A stretch of 64,000 bases of DNA from contig CAWBUD010000002.1 of the NCBI GenBank assembly GCA_963791945.1, positions 310,001 to 374,000 on the forward strand, in the 5' to 3' direction. The translations under genes were made by a program, and so were the position numbers. The notes beneath the pieces are model-generated. The model did not search any database and was not told where the DNA came from. It was given only the letters and a program-made list of their open reading frames with translations. Below are positions 1 to 8,324 of this stretch, one piece after another; within the stretch, counting starts at the first letter, position 1, and each line of letters begins with the position of its first letter. This DNA is from PALSA-1003 sp963791945. Its GTDB lineage: Bacteria; Pseudomonadota; Gammaproteobacteria; Burkholderiales; Casimicrobiaceae.

Positions 1-3000
1 CATCGACCGGGACGAGCGGCACGATCGCACCGTCTCGCGCAGCGAGGGCACGCCTTACTTCGCGCGCCTCGTCCTGGCTGCCGGCGAACAGGACGACGTC
101 CGGCGCGGCCGCGAGCACGTCAGGGGCGAACTCGCACCGCCCTCCGTCCTTGCCGGCCAGGCGCTCGCTCGCGGCGGATCGCGCGACGATCGCGATGTTG
201 CCCGTCACGCCGGCGAGACGGAGCTGCGCGGCCAGCGCTTCGTCGCTGTCGGCGATGCAGGCGACGCGCCCCCGCGGGACGAGGGACAGCGTGTTGGTCT
301 CGCCGGTCGGGCCGGGGAGCGTGATCGTCGCGGCGGTCTCGGGCGCCGCCGCGCCTGGAGCACGCACCAGCCTTGGCAGGTAATGCGGCCCGCCGGCCTT
401 CGGTCCCGTGCCCGACAGGCCTTCGCCGCCGAAGGGTTGCACGCCGACGACGGCGCCGATCATGTTCCGGTTGACGTAGATGTTGCCCGCGCGGATCCGC
501 GCGCACACGGCTTCGACCGTTTCGTCGATCCGGGTCTGGATGCCGTGCGTGAGCCCGTAGCCCGTCGCGTTGATGTCGGCGACGAGCGAAGCAAGCTCTG
601 CCTCGCGAAAGCGCAGCACGTGCAGGATCGGTCCGAACACTTCGCCTTCGAGATCGCCAATGCGCGCGATCTCGATCAGCGTCGGCGGGAAGAAGCTTCC
701 GTTCGCGCACCTCTCGAGGAGCTTGAGCTGGAACACCGGCGCCCCTGCGGCGCGCATGCGTGCCACGTGGGCTTCGAGCGCGGCGAGCGCGTCGGCGTCG
801 ATGACCGGACCTACGTCGGTGTCGAGGCGTCGCGGGTCCCCGATGACAAGCTCCGCCATCGCTCCCTTGAGCATCGAAAGCACGCGCTCGGCGATATCGT
901 TCTGCACGCAGAGCACGCGCAGCGCCGAGCAGCGCTGGCCGGCGCTGTCGAACGCCGAGCTGATCGCGTCGACCACCACCTGCTCGGGCAGTGCCGAGCT
1001 GTCGACGATCATCGCGTTCTGTCCGCCGGTCTCGGCGACGAACACCGGATCGTCGTCGCGCGCTGCGAGCGCCCGATGGATCGCGCGCGCGACCGCCGTC
1101 GAGCCGGTGAAGAGCACGCCGGCGATGCGCGGATCGGCCACGAGCGCCGCGCCGACGCTCTCGCCGCGGCCTGGAAGGAATTGCAAGGCCTCACGCGGGA
1201 CGCCTGCCCGGTGCAGCAGCGTGATCGCCGCGGCGCCGACGAGCGGCGTCTGTTCCGCGGGCTTCGCGAGGACCGGATTGCCGGCGGCGAGCGCCGCCGC
1301 GACCTGCCCGACGAAGATCGCCAGCGGAAAGTTCCACGGCGCGATGCAGACGAGCGGGCCGATGGGGCGCGCGCCGGCGAGATTTCGCCGCGCTTCGCCC
1401 GCGTAGTACCGGCAGAAATCGACCGCTTCGCGAATCTCTCCCTGCGCGTTGGGGAGCGTGCGGCCGGCTTCGCGCACGAGCAGTGCGATGAACGAGGCGC
1501 GCTCCCGCTCCATGAGATCCGCGGCGCGCTCGAGATACGCGGCGCGCTCGACGACCGGAGTGCGGCCCCACGCCGTGCCGGTCTCCGCCGCGATCGCCAG
1601 CGCCCGCTGCACGTCCGCGAGCGATGCTTCGACGACGCTGCCCACCCGATCGTCCCGGTCGGCGGGATTGACGATAGTCACGCTCGGCCCGGGCGCTCGA
1701 GAGCCGTCCCCCAGGATCGGCCCCGCTTCGGCGGTGCGCGCGACGCTCGCCAGGTCGGCCTCGAGTTGCATCAGAGCCGACTCGTCGGCGAAGTCGATGC
1801 CGCTGGAATTCCTCCGCTCCGCGTACAGCGCGCCGGGCAGCGGAATGCGCGGATGCGGCGTGCCGCCGGTTGCGCGCGCTCGCGCAACCGGGTCGGCGAC
1901 GAGCTCCGCGATTCCGACGGCCGGATCGACGATGCGATTGACAAACGACGTATTGGCGCCGTTTTCCAGCAGTCGCCGCACGAGATACGCGAGAAGCGTC
2001 TCGTGCAGGCCGACGGGGGCGTAGACACGGCAGGGTCGGTCGAGCTTGTCGCGCCCGACGACCTCGTCGTAGATGCTCTCTCCCATGCCGTGCAGGCACT
2101 GGAACTCGAACTCGGCCGAGCCTGCCAGCGTGTGGATCGCGGCGATGGTGAAGGCGTTGTGGCTGGCGAATTGCGGATAGATCGCGTCGGGGGCGGCGAG
2201 CATCGCCTTGGCGCAGGCGAGATACGACACGTCGGTATGCACCTTCCGCGTGAAAACGGGATAACCCGCGAGTCCTTCGACTTGTGCGCGTTTGATCTCG
2301 CTGTCCCAGTAGGCGCCCTTGACCAGCCGAACCATGAACCGGCCATGGGAGCGGCGCGCGAGGTCGACCAGCCAGTCGACTAGCGCGCGGGAGCGCTTCT
2401 GGTACGCCTGCACGACGAACCCGAGCCCGTCCCAGCCGGTGATCCGCGGATGAAACGCGAGCCGTTCGAACAGATCGAGCGAGAGGTCGAGTCGGTCCGC
2501 TTCCTCGGCGTCGATGTTCAGCCCGACGTTGCCTTCGCGCGCAAGCTGGGCGAGCTCGGCCAGGATTGGCGTGAGCTCGGCGAGAACACGGTCGCGTTGC
2601 CTGCGTGTATAGCGCGGGTGTAGCGCCGAGAGCTTGACCGAGATGCCGGGGCCGGCGTAGACGCCCGCGCCTTTGCCGGCGTCGGCAATCGCCGCGATCG
2701 CGCTGCGATACGCGGAGACATACCCTGCCGCGTCTTCCGAGGTAAGCGCAGCTTCGCCCAGCATGTCGTAGGAAAAGCGATAGCCTCGCGCTTCGCGCTC
2801 GCGAGCGTTGACGATCGCTTCGGCGATCGTGCGCCCGGTGACGAACTGTTTGCCGAGGAGTCGCATCGCCAGATCGACGCCCTTGCGGATGAGCGGCTCG
2901 CCGCCTTTGCGGAGCAGCGAGCTCAATGCGGCCTCGAGCGCGGAGTCGCTGCGCGAAGCGACGAGCTCGCCCGTGACGAGCAGCCCCCACGCGGCCGCAT

Positions 3001-3388
3001 TGACGAACAGCGAAGGGCTGCGGCCGACGTGCGCGCGCCAGTCGCCACCGCCGATCTTGTCGCGAATCAGGCGGTCCCGGGTCGCTGCGTCGGGAACGCG
3101 CAGCAGGGCTTCCGCGAGGCACATCAGTGCGACGCCTTCGCGCGAATCGAGCGAAAACTCGAGCATCAGCGCATCGACGCCGCCCGCTCGGCTCCGGGCG
3201 GTGCGCACGCGCTGCGCGAGCGACGCCGCAAGCTCCTGGGTCGGCGCGAGGTCCCGTCCGAGATCGGCTTCGGCGAGAAGCGACGCGAGCGCCGCAGCCT
3301 CGTCGACGAGGTGCGCGGCATCGAGCTTCGCGCGCAGCGCGCCCCGCGGCGCATCGCGCGCACCGAGAACGAATGACGCAGCCGTCAT
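1..3388 (-). CDS. putA: Bifunctional proline dehydrogenase / L-glutamate gamma-semialdehyde dehydrogenase PutA (3' end cut by window)
   Basis: PutA oxidises proline to glutamate: an FAD-dependent proline dehydrogenase passes electrons to quinone and an NAD-dependent aldehyde dehydrogenase finishes the reaction, with channelling between sites. Reading the minus strand from the ATG at 3388 gives a continuous frame of about 1129 codons to the window edge. The N-terminal part contains the PutA signatures EGVALMCLAEALLR, LIRDKIGGGDW, GRSPSLFVNAA, GEPLIRKGVDLAMR and YRFSYDMLGEAALT. The dehydrogenase half carries AETGGQNAMIVDS (general-base Glu) and AGQRCSALR (catalytic Cys). The protein begins directly at the proline-dehydrogenase arm region, so the N-terminal ribbon-helix-helix DNA-binding domain of E. 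coli PutA is absent and autorepression is not expected. By comparison with E. coli PutA only the last few dozen residues lie outside the window. An ATG slightly upstream is in another frame and stops at once. Confidence 0.96.
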   Translation of the reverse strand, partial: MTAASFVLGARDAPRGALRAKLDAAHLVDEAAALASLLAEADLGRDLAPTQELAASLAQRVRTARSRAGGVDALMLEFSLDSREGVALMCLAEALLRVPDAATRDRLIRDKIGGGDWRAHVGRSPSLFVNAAAWGLLVTGELVASRSDSALEAALSSLLRKGGEPLIRKGVDLAMRLLGKQFVTGRTIAEAIVNAREREARGYRFSYDMLGEAALTSEDAAGYVSAYRSAIAAIADAGKGAGVYAGPGISVKLSALHPRYTRRQRDRVLAELTPILAELAQLAREGNVGLNIDAEEADRLDLSLDLFERLAFHPRITGWDGLGFVVQAYQKRSRALVDWLVDLARRSHGRFMVRLVKGAYWDSEIKRAQVEGLAGYPVFTRKVHTDVSYLACAKAMLAAPDAIYPQFASHNAFTIAAIHTLAGSAEFEFQCLHGMGESIYDEVVGRDKLDRPCRVYAPVGLHETLLAYLVRRLLENGANTSFVNRIVDPAVGIAELVADPVARARATGGTPHPRIPLPGALYAERRNSSGIDFADESALMQLEADLASVARTAEAGPILGDGSRAPGPSVTIVNPADRDDRVGSVVEASLADVQRALAIAAETGTAWGRTPVVERAAYLERAADLMERERASFIALLVREAGRTLPNAQGEIREAVDFCRYYAGEARRNLAGARPIGPLVCIAPWNFPLAIFVGQVAAALAAGNPVLAKPAEQTPLVGAAAITLLHRAGVPREALQFLPGRGESVGAALVADPRIAGVLFTGSTAVARAIHRALAARDDDPVFVAETGGQNAMIVDSSALPEQVVVDAISSAFDSAGQRCSALRVLCVQNDIAERVLSMLKGAMAELVIGDPRRLDTDVGPVIDADALAALEAHVARMRAAGAPVFQLKLLERCANGSFFPPTLIEIARIGDLEGEVFGPILHVLRFREAELASLVADINATGYGLTHGIQTRIDETVEAVCARIRAGNIYVNRNMIGAVVGVQPFGGEGLSGTGPKAGGPHYLPRLVRAPGAAAPETAATITLPGPTGETNTLSLVPRGRVACIADSDEALAAQLRLAGVTGNIAIVARSAASERLAGKDGGRCEFAPDVLAAAPDVVLFAGSQDEAREVRRALAARDGAIVPLVPVD

Positions 3389-3424
3389 GGAAACGGTCTG
3401 TCCGCAGTCATGAGCAGAATCATC

Positions 3425-3561
3425 TGTATGGTCCAGTAGAAGTCACTATAAAAAGCCTATTATCTTAGCGAATATCACTACAATAGTCACCTGGAGAAGC
3501 TTTATTGACGCCGACACTTTGATCGGACACTCACCACCGCGTCCGACACGGCTCTAGAATA
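3425..3561. promoter_or_regulatory. AT-rich divergent promoter region between putA and the enoyl-CoA hydratase gene
   Basis: This is one of the few A/T-rich stretches in a GC-rich window (around 3440-3490). It contains repeated AGTCAC / AGTGAC-type words at about 3441 and 3484 in both orientations, and a TTGACG hexamer at 3505-3510. TAGAAT at 3555-3560 could serve as a -10 box for the rightward gene if translation begins at the GTG at 3595. No exact promoter pair is compelling; the base composition and the divergent gene arrangement are the main support. Confidence 0.4.
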
Positions 3562-3594
3562 ATGGCGTTGCGTCCCATCCTGACGGAGATCCAA

Positions 3595-4392
3595 GTGAAC
3601 GCCCCTCTGGAAGCCGGTATCGCGCCGTTGGTGCTGTCGCGCATGGAGGGCGAGATCTGCCATCTGGCCCTCAATCGCGGGGAGCGCTACAACCCGCTTT
3701 CGCGCGACATGATCGCGGCGCTGCAGAGCGAGCTTTCACGCGTCGCCACCGATTCGGCGATCCGTTGCGTGGTGCTGGGAGCGGAAGGCAAGGGTTTTTG
3801 CGCCGGACACGATCTGAGGGAGCTTCGGGCTCACCCGGATCTGGCGTGGCAGCAGGAGCTCTTCGCGGCCTGCAATGCGCTGATGCTGTCCATGACGAGG
3901 CTTCCGCAACCCGTGATCGCGCGCGTGCACGGCATCGCCACAGCGGCAGGTTGCCAGCTTGTGTCGATGTGCGATCTTGCCGTCGCCGCGGACACCGCGC
4001 GGTTCGCGCTGCCCGGGGTCAACGTCGGCGTGTTCTGCACGACGCCTGCGGTCGGCGTCGGGCGCAACATCGCTCGGAAGCGCGTAATGGAAATGCTGCT
4101 CACCGGCGACATGATCGACGCCTCCACCGCGCTCGCCTGGGGCCTGGTCAATCGTGTCGTGCCCGCGGCCGAGCTCGATATCGCAGTCGGCGCTCTGGCT
4201 AAGAACATCACGGCGCGGAGCCGCGCCGTCATCGCCGCCGGAAAACGAGCCTTCTACCGGCAGATCGACCTCGGCCTCGCCTCCGCGTACGAATTCGCCG
4301 GCGAGGAGATGGCCTGCAGCCTGCTCGAGGCCGACGCGCACGAAGGCATCGATGCGTTCGTCGAGAGACGCGCGCCGAATTGGCCTGACTGA
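3595..4392 (+). CDS. Enoyl-CoA hydratase/isomerase family protein (ECHDC3-like), lacking both canonical catalytic glutamates
   Basis: Crotonase-fold protein of about 265 residues. The oxyanion-hole region GKGFCAGHDLREL and the segment VHGIATAAGCQLVSMCDLA are typical of the ECHDC3-like branch. In canonical crotonases the two catalytic Glu sit in G-G-G-C-E-L and P-E-x-x-L-G. Here these positions read A-A-G-C-Q-L and P-G-V-N-V-G, so neither Glu is present, and hydratase activity should not be assumed; another acyl-CoA reaction is possible. An ATG at 3562 is in frame, but the GTG at 3595 is preceded by GGAG at good spacing and gives the family-like N-terminus, so I prefer it. It lies 116 bp upstream of livG on the same strand and may accompany the importer. 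Confidence 0.85.
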   Translation: MNAPLEAGIAPLVLSRMEGEICHLALNRGERYNPLSRDMIAALQSELSRVATDSAIRCVVLGAEGKGFCAGHDLRELRAHPDLAWQQELFAACNALMLSMTRLPQPVIARVHGIATAAGCQLVSMCDLAVAADTARFALPGVNVGVFCTTPAVGVGRNIARKRVMEMLLTGDMIDASTALAWGLVNRVVPAAELDIAVGALAKNITARSRAVIAAGKRAFYRQIDLGLASAYEFAGEEMACSLLEADAHEGIDAFVERRAPNWPD

Positions 4393-4508
4393 GTCCGCCT
4401 CCGGCGGCCGATCCCAAGCGCAATTCGATTGCCAACGCGCCGCCGGTTCCGGATAATCGCGCCACATTCTAAGCAGGTGCCCGGCGGGCAGGTCGACCGG
4501 GACCGCAC

Positions 4509-5264
4509 ATGGCCGACGAAATCATCCTGCAGACGCGCGGGCTCACCAAGGAGTTCAAGGGCTTCGTCGCCGTCAACCGGGTCGATCTCGAGATCCGCCG
4601 CGGGACGATCCACGCGCTGATCGGTCCGAATGGCGCAGGCAAGACGACCTGCTTCAATCTGCTTACCCATTTCCTCACGCCGACGTCGGGGCAGATCGTG
4701 TTCAACGGCCGCGAGATCACCGGCTCGCATCCGGCCGCGATCGCACGCCTCGGGCTGGTCCGATCGTTCCAGATCTCGGCCACCTTTCCGCACCTGACCG
4801 TGCTCGAGAACGTGCGCATCGCGCTTCAGAGCAAGCGCGGCGGATCGTTCGATTTCTGGCGCTCGGCGCGCACGCTCTCGGCGCTCGATCACCGTGCCGA
4901 GGAGCTGCTCGAAGCGGTCGGGCTCACCGGATTCTCCGGCGCGCTAGCTCTCGAGCTGCCGTACGGACGCAAGCGCGCGCTCGAGATCGCGACCACCCTG
5001 GCGCTCGACCCGGAAATGATGCTCCTCGACGAGCCTACCGCGGGCATGACGCACGAAGACGTGGAGCGCATCACCGCGCTCATCCGCAAGGTCGCCGCCA
5101 ACCGGACCGTGCTGATGGTCGAGCACAACCTGTCGGTCGTATCGACGCTTGCCGATCACATCACCGTGCTCGCTCGCGGCGAGGTCCTCGCCCAGGGAGA
5201 CTACACCGCCGTGTCCAAGAATCCCGACGTCGTCCAGGCCTATTTGGGAGCTGGGCATGCTTGA
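4509..5264 (+). CDS. livG: Branched-chain amino acid-type ABC transporter ATP-binding protein LivG
   Basis: Cytoplasmic ATPase of a LivFGHMK-type importer, 251 residues. Walker A is GPNGAGKTT (about residues 38-46), Walker B with the catalytic Glu is MMLLDEP, and the H-loop is in VEHNLS. The signature segment reads ELPYGRKRALEIA, one of the relaxed LivG signature forms rather than strict LSGGQ. The insert after the Q-loop (FPHLTVLENVRIAL) is typical of LivG. The stop overlaps the start of livF by 8 bp, so the two ATPases are translationally coupled. The substrate cannot be read from the ATPase; relatives carry branched-chain amino acids, amides, urea or aromatic acids. Confidence 0.93.
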   Translation: MADEIILQTRGLTKEFKGFVAVNRVDLEIRRGTIHALIGPNGAGKTTCFNLLTHFLTPTSGQIVFNGREITGSHPAAIARLGLVRSFQISATFPHLTVLENVRIALQSKRGGSFDFWRSARTLSALDHRAEELLEAVGLTGFSGALALELPYGRKRALEIATTLALDPEMMLLDEPTAGMTHEDVERITALIRKVAANRTVLMVEHNLSVVSTLADHITVLARGEVLAQGDYTAVSKNPDVVQAYLGAGHA

Positions 5265-6006
5265 AAGTCCCGGGGCGCTCGAGCCCCGCACGTTCGACGG
5301 TGCGCACAAGCCGCTGCTGTCGGTGCGCGACCTGCACTCGTGGTACGGTGAGTCGCACATCCTGCACGGCGCAGCCTTCGACGTCGTGGCGGGGGAAGTG
5401 GTCACGCTCCTCGGCCGCAACGGCGCGGGCAAGACCACTACGCTCAAGTCCATCATGGGCATCGTGGGCGAACGCAAGGGCTCGGTCGTCTTCGACGGCG
5501 TCGAGACCATCCGCCTGCCATCCAATCGCATCGCGCGCATGGGTCTCGCGCTCTGCCCCGAGGAGCGCGGCATATTTTCGAGCCTCGACGTCGAAGAGAA
5601 CCTCCTGCTTCCGCCGCAGGTGAAGCCCGGGGGCTTGAGCGTCGCCGAGATCTTCGAGCTTTTTCCCAATCTCAAGGAACGGTTGCGCAGCCAGGGCACC
5701 AAGCTATCCGGCGGCGAGCAGCAGATGCTCGCCATCGGCCGCATCCTGCGAACCGGCGCAAGCCTGCTCATGCTCGACGAGCCAACCGAAGGGCTGGCGC
5801 CGGTCATCGTGCAGCAGATCGGCCGCACGATCGGCAGCCTCAAGACCAGGGGCTTCACGATCCTGCTGGTCGAGCAGAACTTCCGCTTCGCGGCGACTGT
5901 GGCCGACCGCCACTACGTCATGGAGCGGGGACGGATCGTCGACATGATCCCGAACAGCGAGATCGACGCGAAGATGAGCAAGTTGCACGAATACCTCGGC
6001 GTATGA
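5257..6006 (+). CDS. livF: Branched-chain amino acid-type ABC transporter ATP-binding protein LivF
   Basis: Second ATPase of the importer, 249 residues. It shows GRNGAGKTT (Walker A), LSGGEQQMLAIGR (complete ABC signature), LLMLDEPTEGLAPV (Walker B and D-loop, the usual LivF wording) and LLVEQNFRFA (a Gln-Asn replaces the H-loop His-Asn context, normal in LivF). The start chosen is the ATG at 5257, inside the last codons of livG; a much longer upstream reading exists but covers livG in another frame. livK follows 46 bp downstream. Confidence 0.93.
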   Translation: MLESPGALEPRTFDGAHKPLLSVRDLHSWYGESHILHGAAFDVVAGEVVTLLGRNGAGKTTTLKSIMGIVGERKGSVVFDGVETIRLPSNRIARMGLALCPEERGIFSSLDVEENLLLPPQVKPGGLSVAEIFELFPNLKERLRSQGTKLSGGEQQMLAIGRILRTGASLLMLDEPTEGLAPVIVQQIGRTIGSLKTRGFTILLVEQNFRFAATVADRHYVMERGRIVDMIPNSEIDAKMSKLHEYLGV

Positions 6007-6052
6007 CGAATCAGGGACGGCAATCGGCATGACCTACTCAGAAGGAGCCAAC

Positions 6053-7267
6053 ATGAAAGCGATACGACACAGCATCCTCGCCGCGGGTCTCGCAATGGCC
6101 TGCCTCGCGGGCGGCGCCCAGGCGCAGATCTCCGACAACGTGATCAAGATCGGCGTGCTCTCGGACATGTCGAGTCTCTACACCGACCTCGCGGGTGCGG
6201 GCTCGGTCGTGGCGGCGAAGATGGCGGTCGAGGACTCCGGCATCGAGAAGCGCGGCTACAAGGTCGAGATCATCTCCGCCGACCACCAGAACAAGCCCGA
6301 CGTGGGGTCGCAGATCGCCCGGCAGTGGTACGACATCGACAAGGTGGACGTGATCGTCGACGTGCCGAATTCCGGCGTCGCGTTGGCCGTGAATCAGATC
6401 ACCCGGGACAAAGGCAAGGCGTTCCTCGTATCCGGTGCCGCGAGCTCCGAACTCACCGGCAAGGCGTGCTCGCCCAACACGATCCACTGGACGTACGACA
6501 CCTGGATGCTCGCGAACGGCACGGGCAGCGCGATTGTTAAGAATGGCGGCGACACCTGGTTTTTCATCACGGCCGATTACGCGTTCGGGGCGGCGCTGGA
6601 GCGCGATACGACAGCGGCCGTGATCAAGGCCGGAGGCAAAGTACTCGGCGGCGTCAAGGCGCCGCTCAATACGCAGGACTTCAGCTCGTTCCTGCTGCAG
6701 GCGCAGGCCTCCAAGGCGAAGATCATCGGCCTCGCGAACGCCGGCGGCGACACCACCAACTCGATCAAGCAGGCGGCCGAGTTCGGCATCGTCAAGGGCG
6801 GGCAGAACCTTGCCGGACTGCTCGTGTTCCTGACCGACATTCACGCCCTCGGTCTGCAGACGGCGCAAGGGCTCATCATCACGAACACGTTCTACTGGGA
6901 CATGAACGACCAGACGCGCGCGTTCGCGAAGCGTTTTTCCGAACGCGACAAGGGCATCTATCCGACGATGATCCATGCAGGCGTTTATTCGTCGCTCATT
7001 CATTACCTCAAGGCGGTCGAGGCGCTGAAGAGCGACGACGGCACCAAGGTGATCGCCAAGATGAAGGAGATGCCCACCGACGATCCGCTGTTCGGCAAGG
7101 GCAGCATCCGCGTCGACGGGCGCAAGATCCACCCTGCGTACCTGGTCGAAGTGAAGAAGCCCTCGGAATCGAAGTACCCCTGGGACTACTACAAGATCCG
7201 CACCACGATTCCGGCGGATCAGGCGTTTCGGCCCCTGAAGGACGGCGAGTGCCCGCTGGTCAAGTGA
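6053..7267 (+). CDS. livK: Periplasmic substrate-binding protein of Liv-type ABC transporter
   Basis: Type I periplasmic binding protein of about 404 residues. The ATG at 6053 is preceded by AAGGAG at six bases and opens an obvious signal peptide (MKAIRHSILAAGLAMACLAGG, cleavage near AQA-Q). An in-frame ATG 24 bp upstream lacks a good ribosome site. The mature protein starts ISDNVIKIGVLSDMSSLYTDLAG, the usual first strand of this family, and includes ADHQNKPDVG and the long C-terminal lobe. Relatives of this length are mostly annotated simply as ABC substrate-binding proteins of the Leu/Ile/Val family. The ligand is uncertain: branched-chain amino acids or small carboxylates/amides are all possible. 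Confidence 0.9.
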   Translation: MKAIRHSILAAGLAMACLAGGAQAQISDNVIKIGVLSDMSSLYTDLAGAGSVVAAKMAVEDSGIEKRGYKVEIISADHQNKPDVGSQIARQWYDIDKVDVIVDVPNSGVALAVNQITRDKGKAFLVSGAASSELTGKACSPNTIHWTYDTWMLANGTGSAIVKNGGDTWFFITADYAFGAALERDTTAAVIKAGGKVLGGVKAPLNTQDFSSFLLQAQASKAKIIGLANAGGDTTNSIKQAAEFGIVKGGQNLAGLLVFLTDIHALGLQTAQGLIITNTFYWDMNDQTRAFAKRFSERDKGIYPTMIHAGVYSSLIHYLKAVEALKSDDGTKVIAKMKEMPTDDPLFGKGSIRVDGRKIHPAYLVEVKKPSESKYPWDYYKIRTTIPADQAFRPLKDGECPLVK

Positions 7268-7322
7268 CGCATCCGTCCAGGAGCGGGCACCTTGCGTGCC
7301 CGCGATTGGAAACGGATGCGTC

Positions 7323-7353
7323 ATCCCGGGTGAGCGATAGCGAAGCCCGGGAT
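7323..7353. repeat. Hairpin repeat of the CCCGGG family between livK and livH
   Basis: A perfect 8-bp inverted repeat, ATCCCGGG (7323-7330) and CCCGGGAT (7346-7353), with a 15-base loop containing GAGCGATAGCGAAG. The same layout recurs near 23310, 36277, 45695, 51243 and 55122. It sits 56 bp after the livK stop. It could attenuate transcription so that the binding protein is made in excess over the permeases, or protect the upstream mRNA. Confidence 0.7.
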
Positions 7354-7394
7354 CCAATTTCATCATGCGAGTACACGAACGACTTGAACCTGGG

Positions 7395-7412
7395 CCCCGG
7401 CCTGCGCCGGGG
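7395..7412. repeat. Short GC hairpin upstream of livH
   Basis: CCCCGG (7395-7400), a CCTGCG loop, then CCGGGG (7407-7412). Together with the preceding hairpin it fills most of the 171-bp livK-livH gap. The sequence resembles the second repeat type seen at 33826-33904 (GGATCCCCGC...GCGGGGA). Confidence 0.5.
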
Positions 7413-7438
7413 CGACTGCTGAGTAGCGATCGCGTCCG

Positions 7439-8323
7439 ATGACCATCTTCGGCATCCCGACGCAGGCCCTTTTCGGTCAACTCCTGATCGGGCTCATCAA
7501 CGGCGCGTTCTACGCCATGCTGTCGCTTGGGCTGGCGGTGATCTTCGGGCTCCTGAACATCATCAACTTCACTCACGGCGCGCAGTACATGCTGGGCGCG
7601 TTCTGCGCCTGGTTCCTGCTGCAGTACGCGGGCGTGGGCTACTGGTGGTCGCTCCTGATCGCGCCGGTTGCGGTCGGCATCGTCGGCGTCATTATCGAGC
7701 GCACGATGCTCTCGCGCCTGTACAAGCTCGACCATCTGTACGGGCTGCTGCTCACGTTCGGGCTGGCGCTGATCCTTCAGGGTGTCTTCACCAACTACTT
7801 CGGCAGCTCCGGGCTGCCCTATCAGCTTCCGGAGGAGTTCGCCGGCGCCTACAACCTGGGCTTCATGTTTCTTCCCAAGTACCGGGCGTGGGTGATCCTC
7901 GCCTCGCTGATCGTGTGCCTGGGCACGTGGTACGTGATCGAGCGGACCAAGCTGGGCTCGTACCTGCGTGCGGGGACCGAGAATCCGGCGCTCGTGCAGG
8001 CCTTCGGCATCAACGTCCCGCGCATGATCACGCTCACCTACGGCTTCGGCGTGGCGCTGGCCGCGCTGGCCGGAGTGATGGCGGCGCCGATCTACACGGT
8101 CAATCCGCAGATGGGCGCGAACATCATCATCGTCGTGTTCGCGGTCGTGGTCATCGGCGGCATGGGCTCGATCCTGGGCGCGATCGTCACGGGTTTCGGC
8201 CTTGGGCTCGTCGAAGGGCTCACCAAGGTGTTCTATCCGGAGGCGTCGAACACGGTGATCTTCATCATCATGGCGATCGTTCTGCTCATCAAGCCTGCCG
8301 GTCTTTTCGGGCGCGCTCGATAA
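7439..8323 (+). CDS. livH: Liv-type ABC transporter permease LivH
   Basis: Inner-membrane permease, 294 residues and almost entirely hydrophobic with about eight membrane segments. Family hallmarks are LLIGLINGAFYAMLSLGLAV near the N-terminus, NFTHGAQYMLGAF, the cytoplasmic loop RAGTENPALVQAFGIN that contacts the ATPases, and VVVIGGMGSILGAIVTGFGLG. livM begins one base after the stop. With LivM it forms the membrane channel of the importer. Confidence 0.92.
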   Translation: MTIFGIPTQALFGQLLIGLINGAFYAMLSLGLAVIFGLLNIINFTHGAQYMLGAFCAWFLLQYAGVGYWWSLLIAPVAVGIVGVIIERTMLSRLYKLDHLYGLLLTFGLALILQGVFTNYFGSSGLPYQLPEEFAGAYNLGFMFLPKYRAWVILASLIVCLGTWYVIERTKLGSYLRAGTENPALVQAFGINVPRMITLTYGFGVALAALAGVMAAPIYTVNPQMGANIIIVVFAVVVIGGMGSILGAIVTGFGLGLVEGLTKVFYPEASNTVIFIIMAIVLLIKPAGLFGRAR

Positions 8324-8324
8324 C

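Noticed and set aside
383..2383. Long plus-strand open frame (666 codons) opposite putA
   Set aside because: It is the mirror of the putA frame in a GC-rich gene; the translation has no recognisable family and the minus-strand reading gives a clear PutA.
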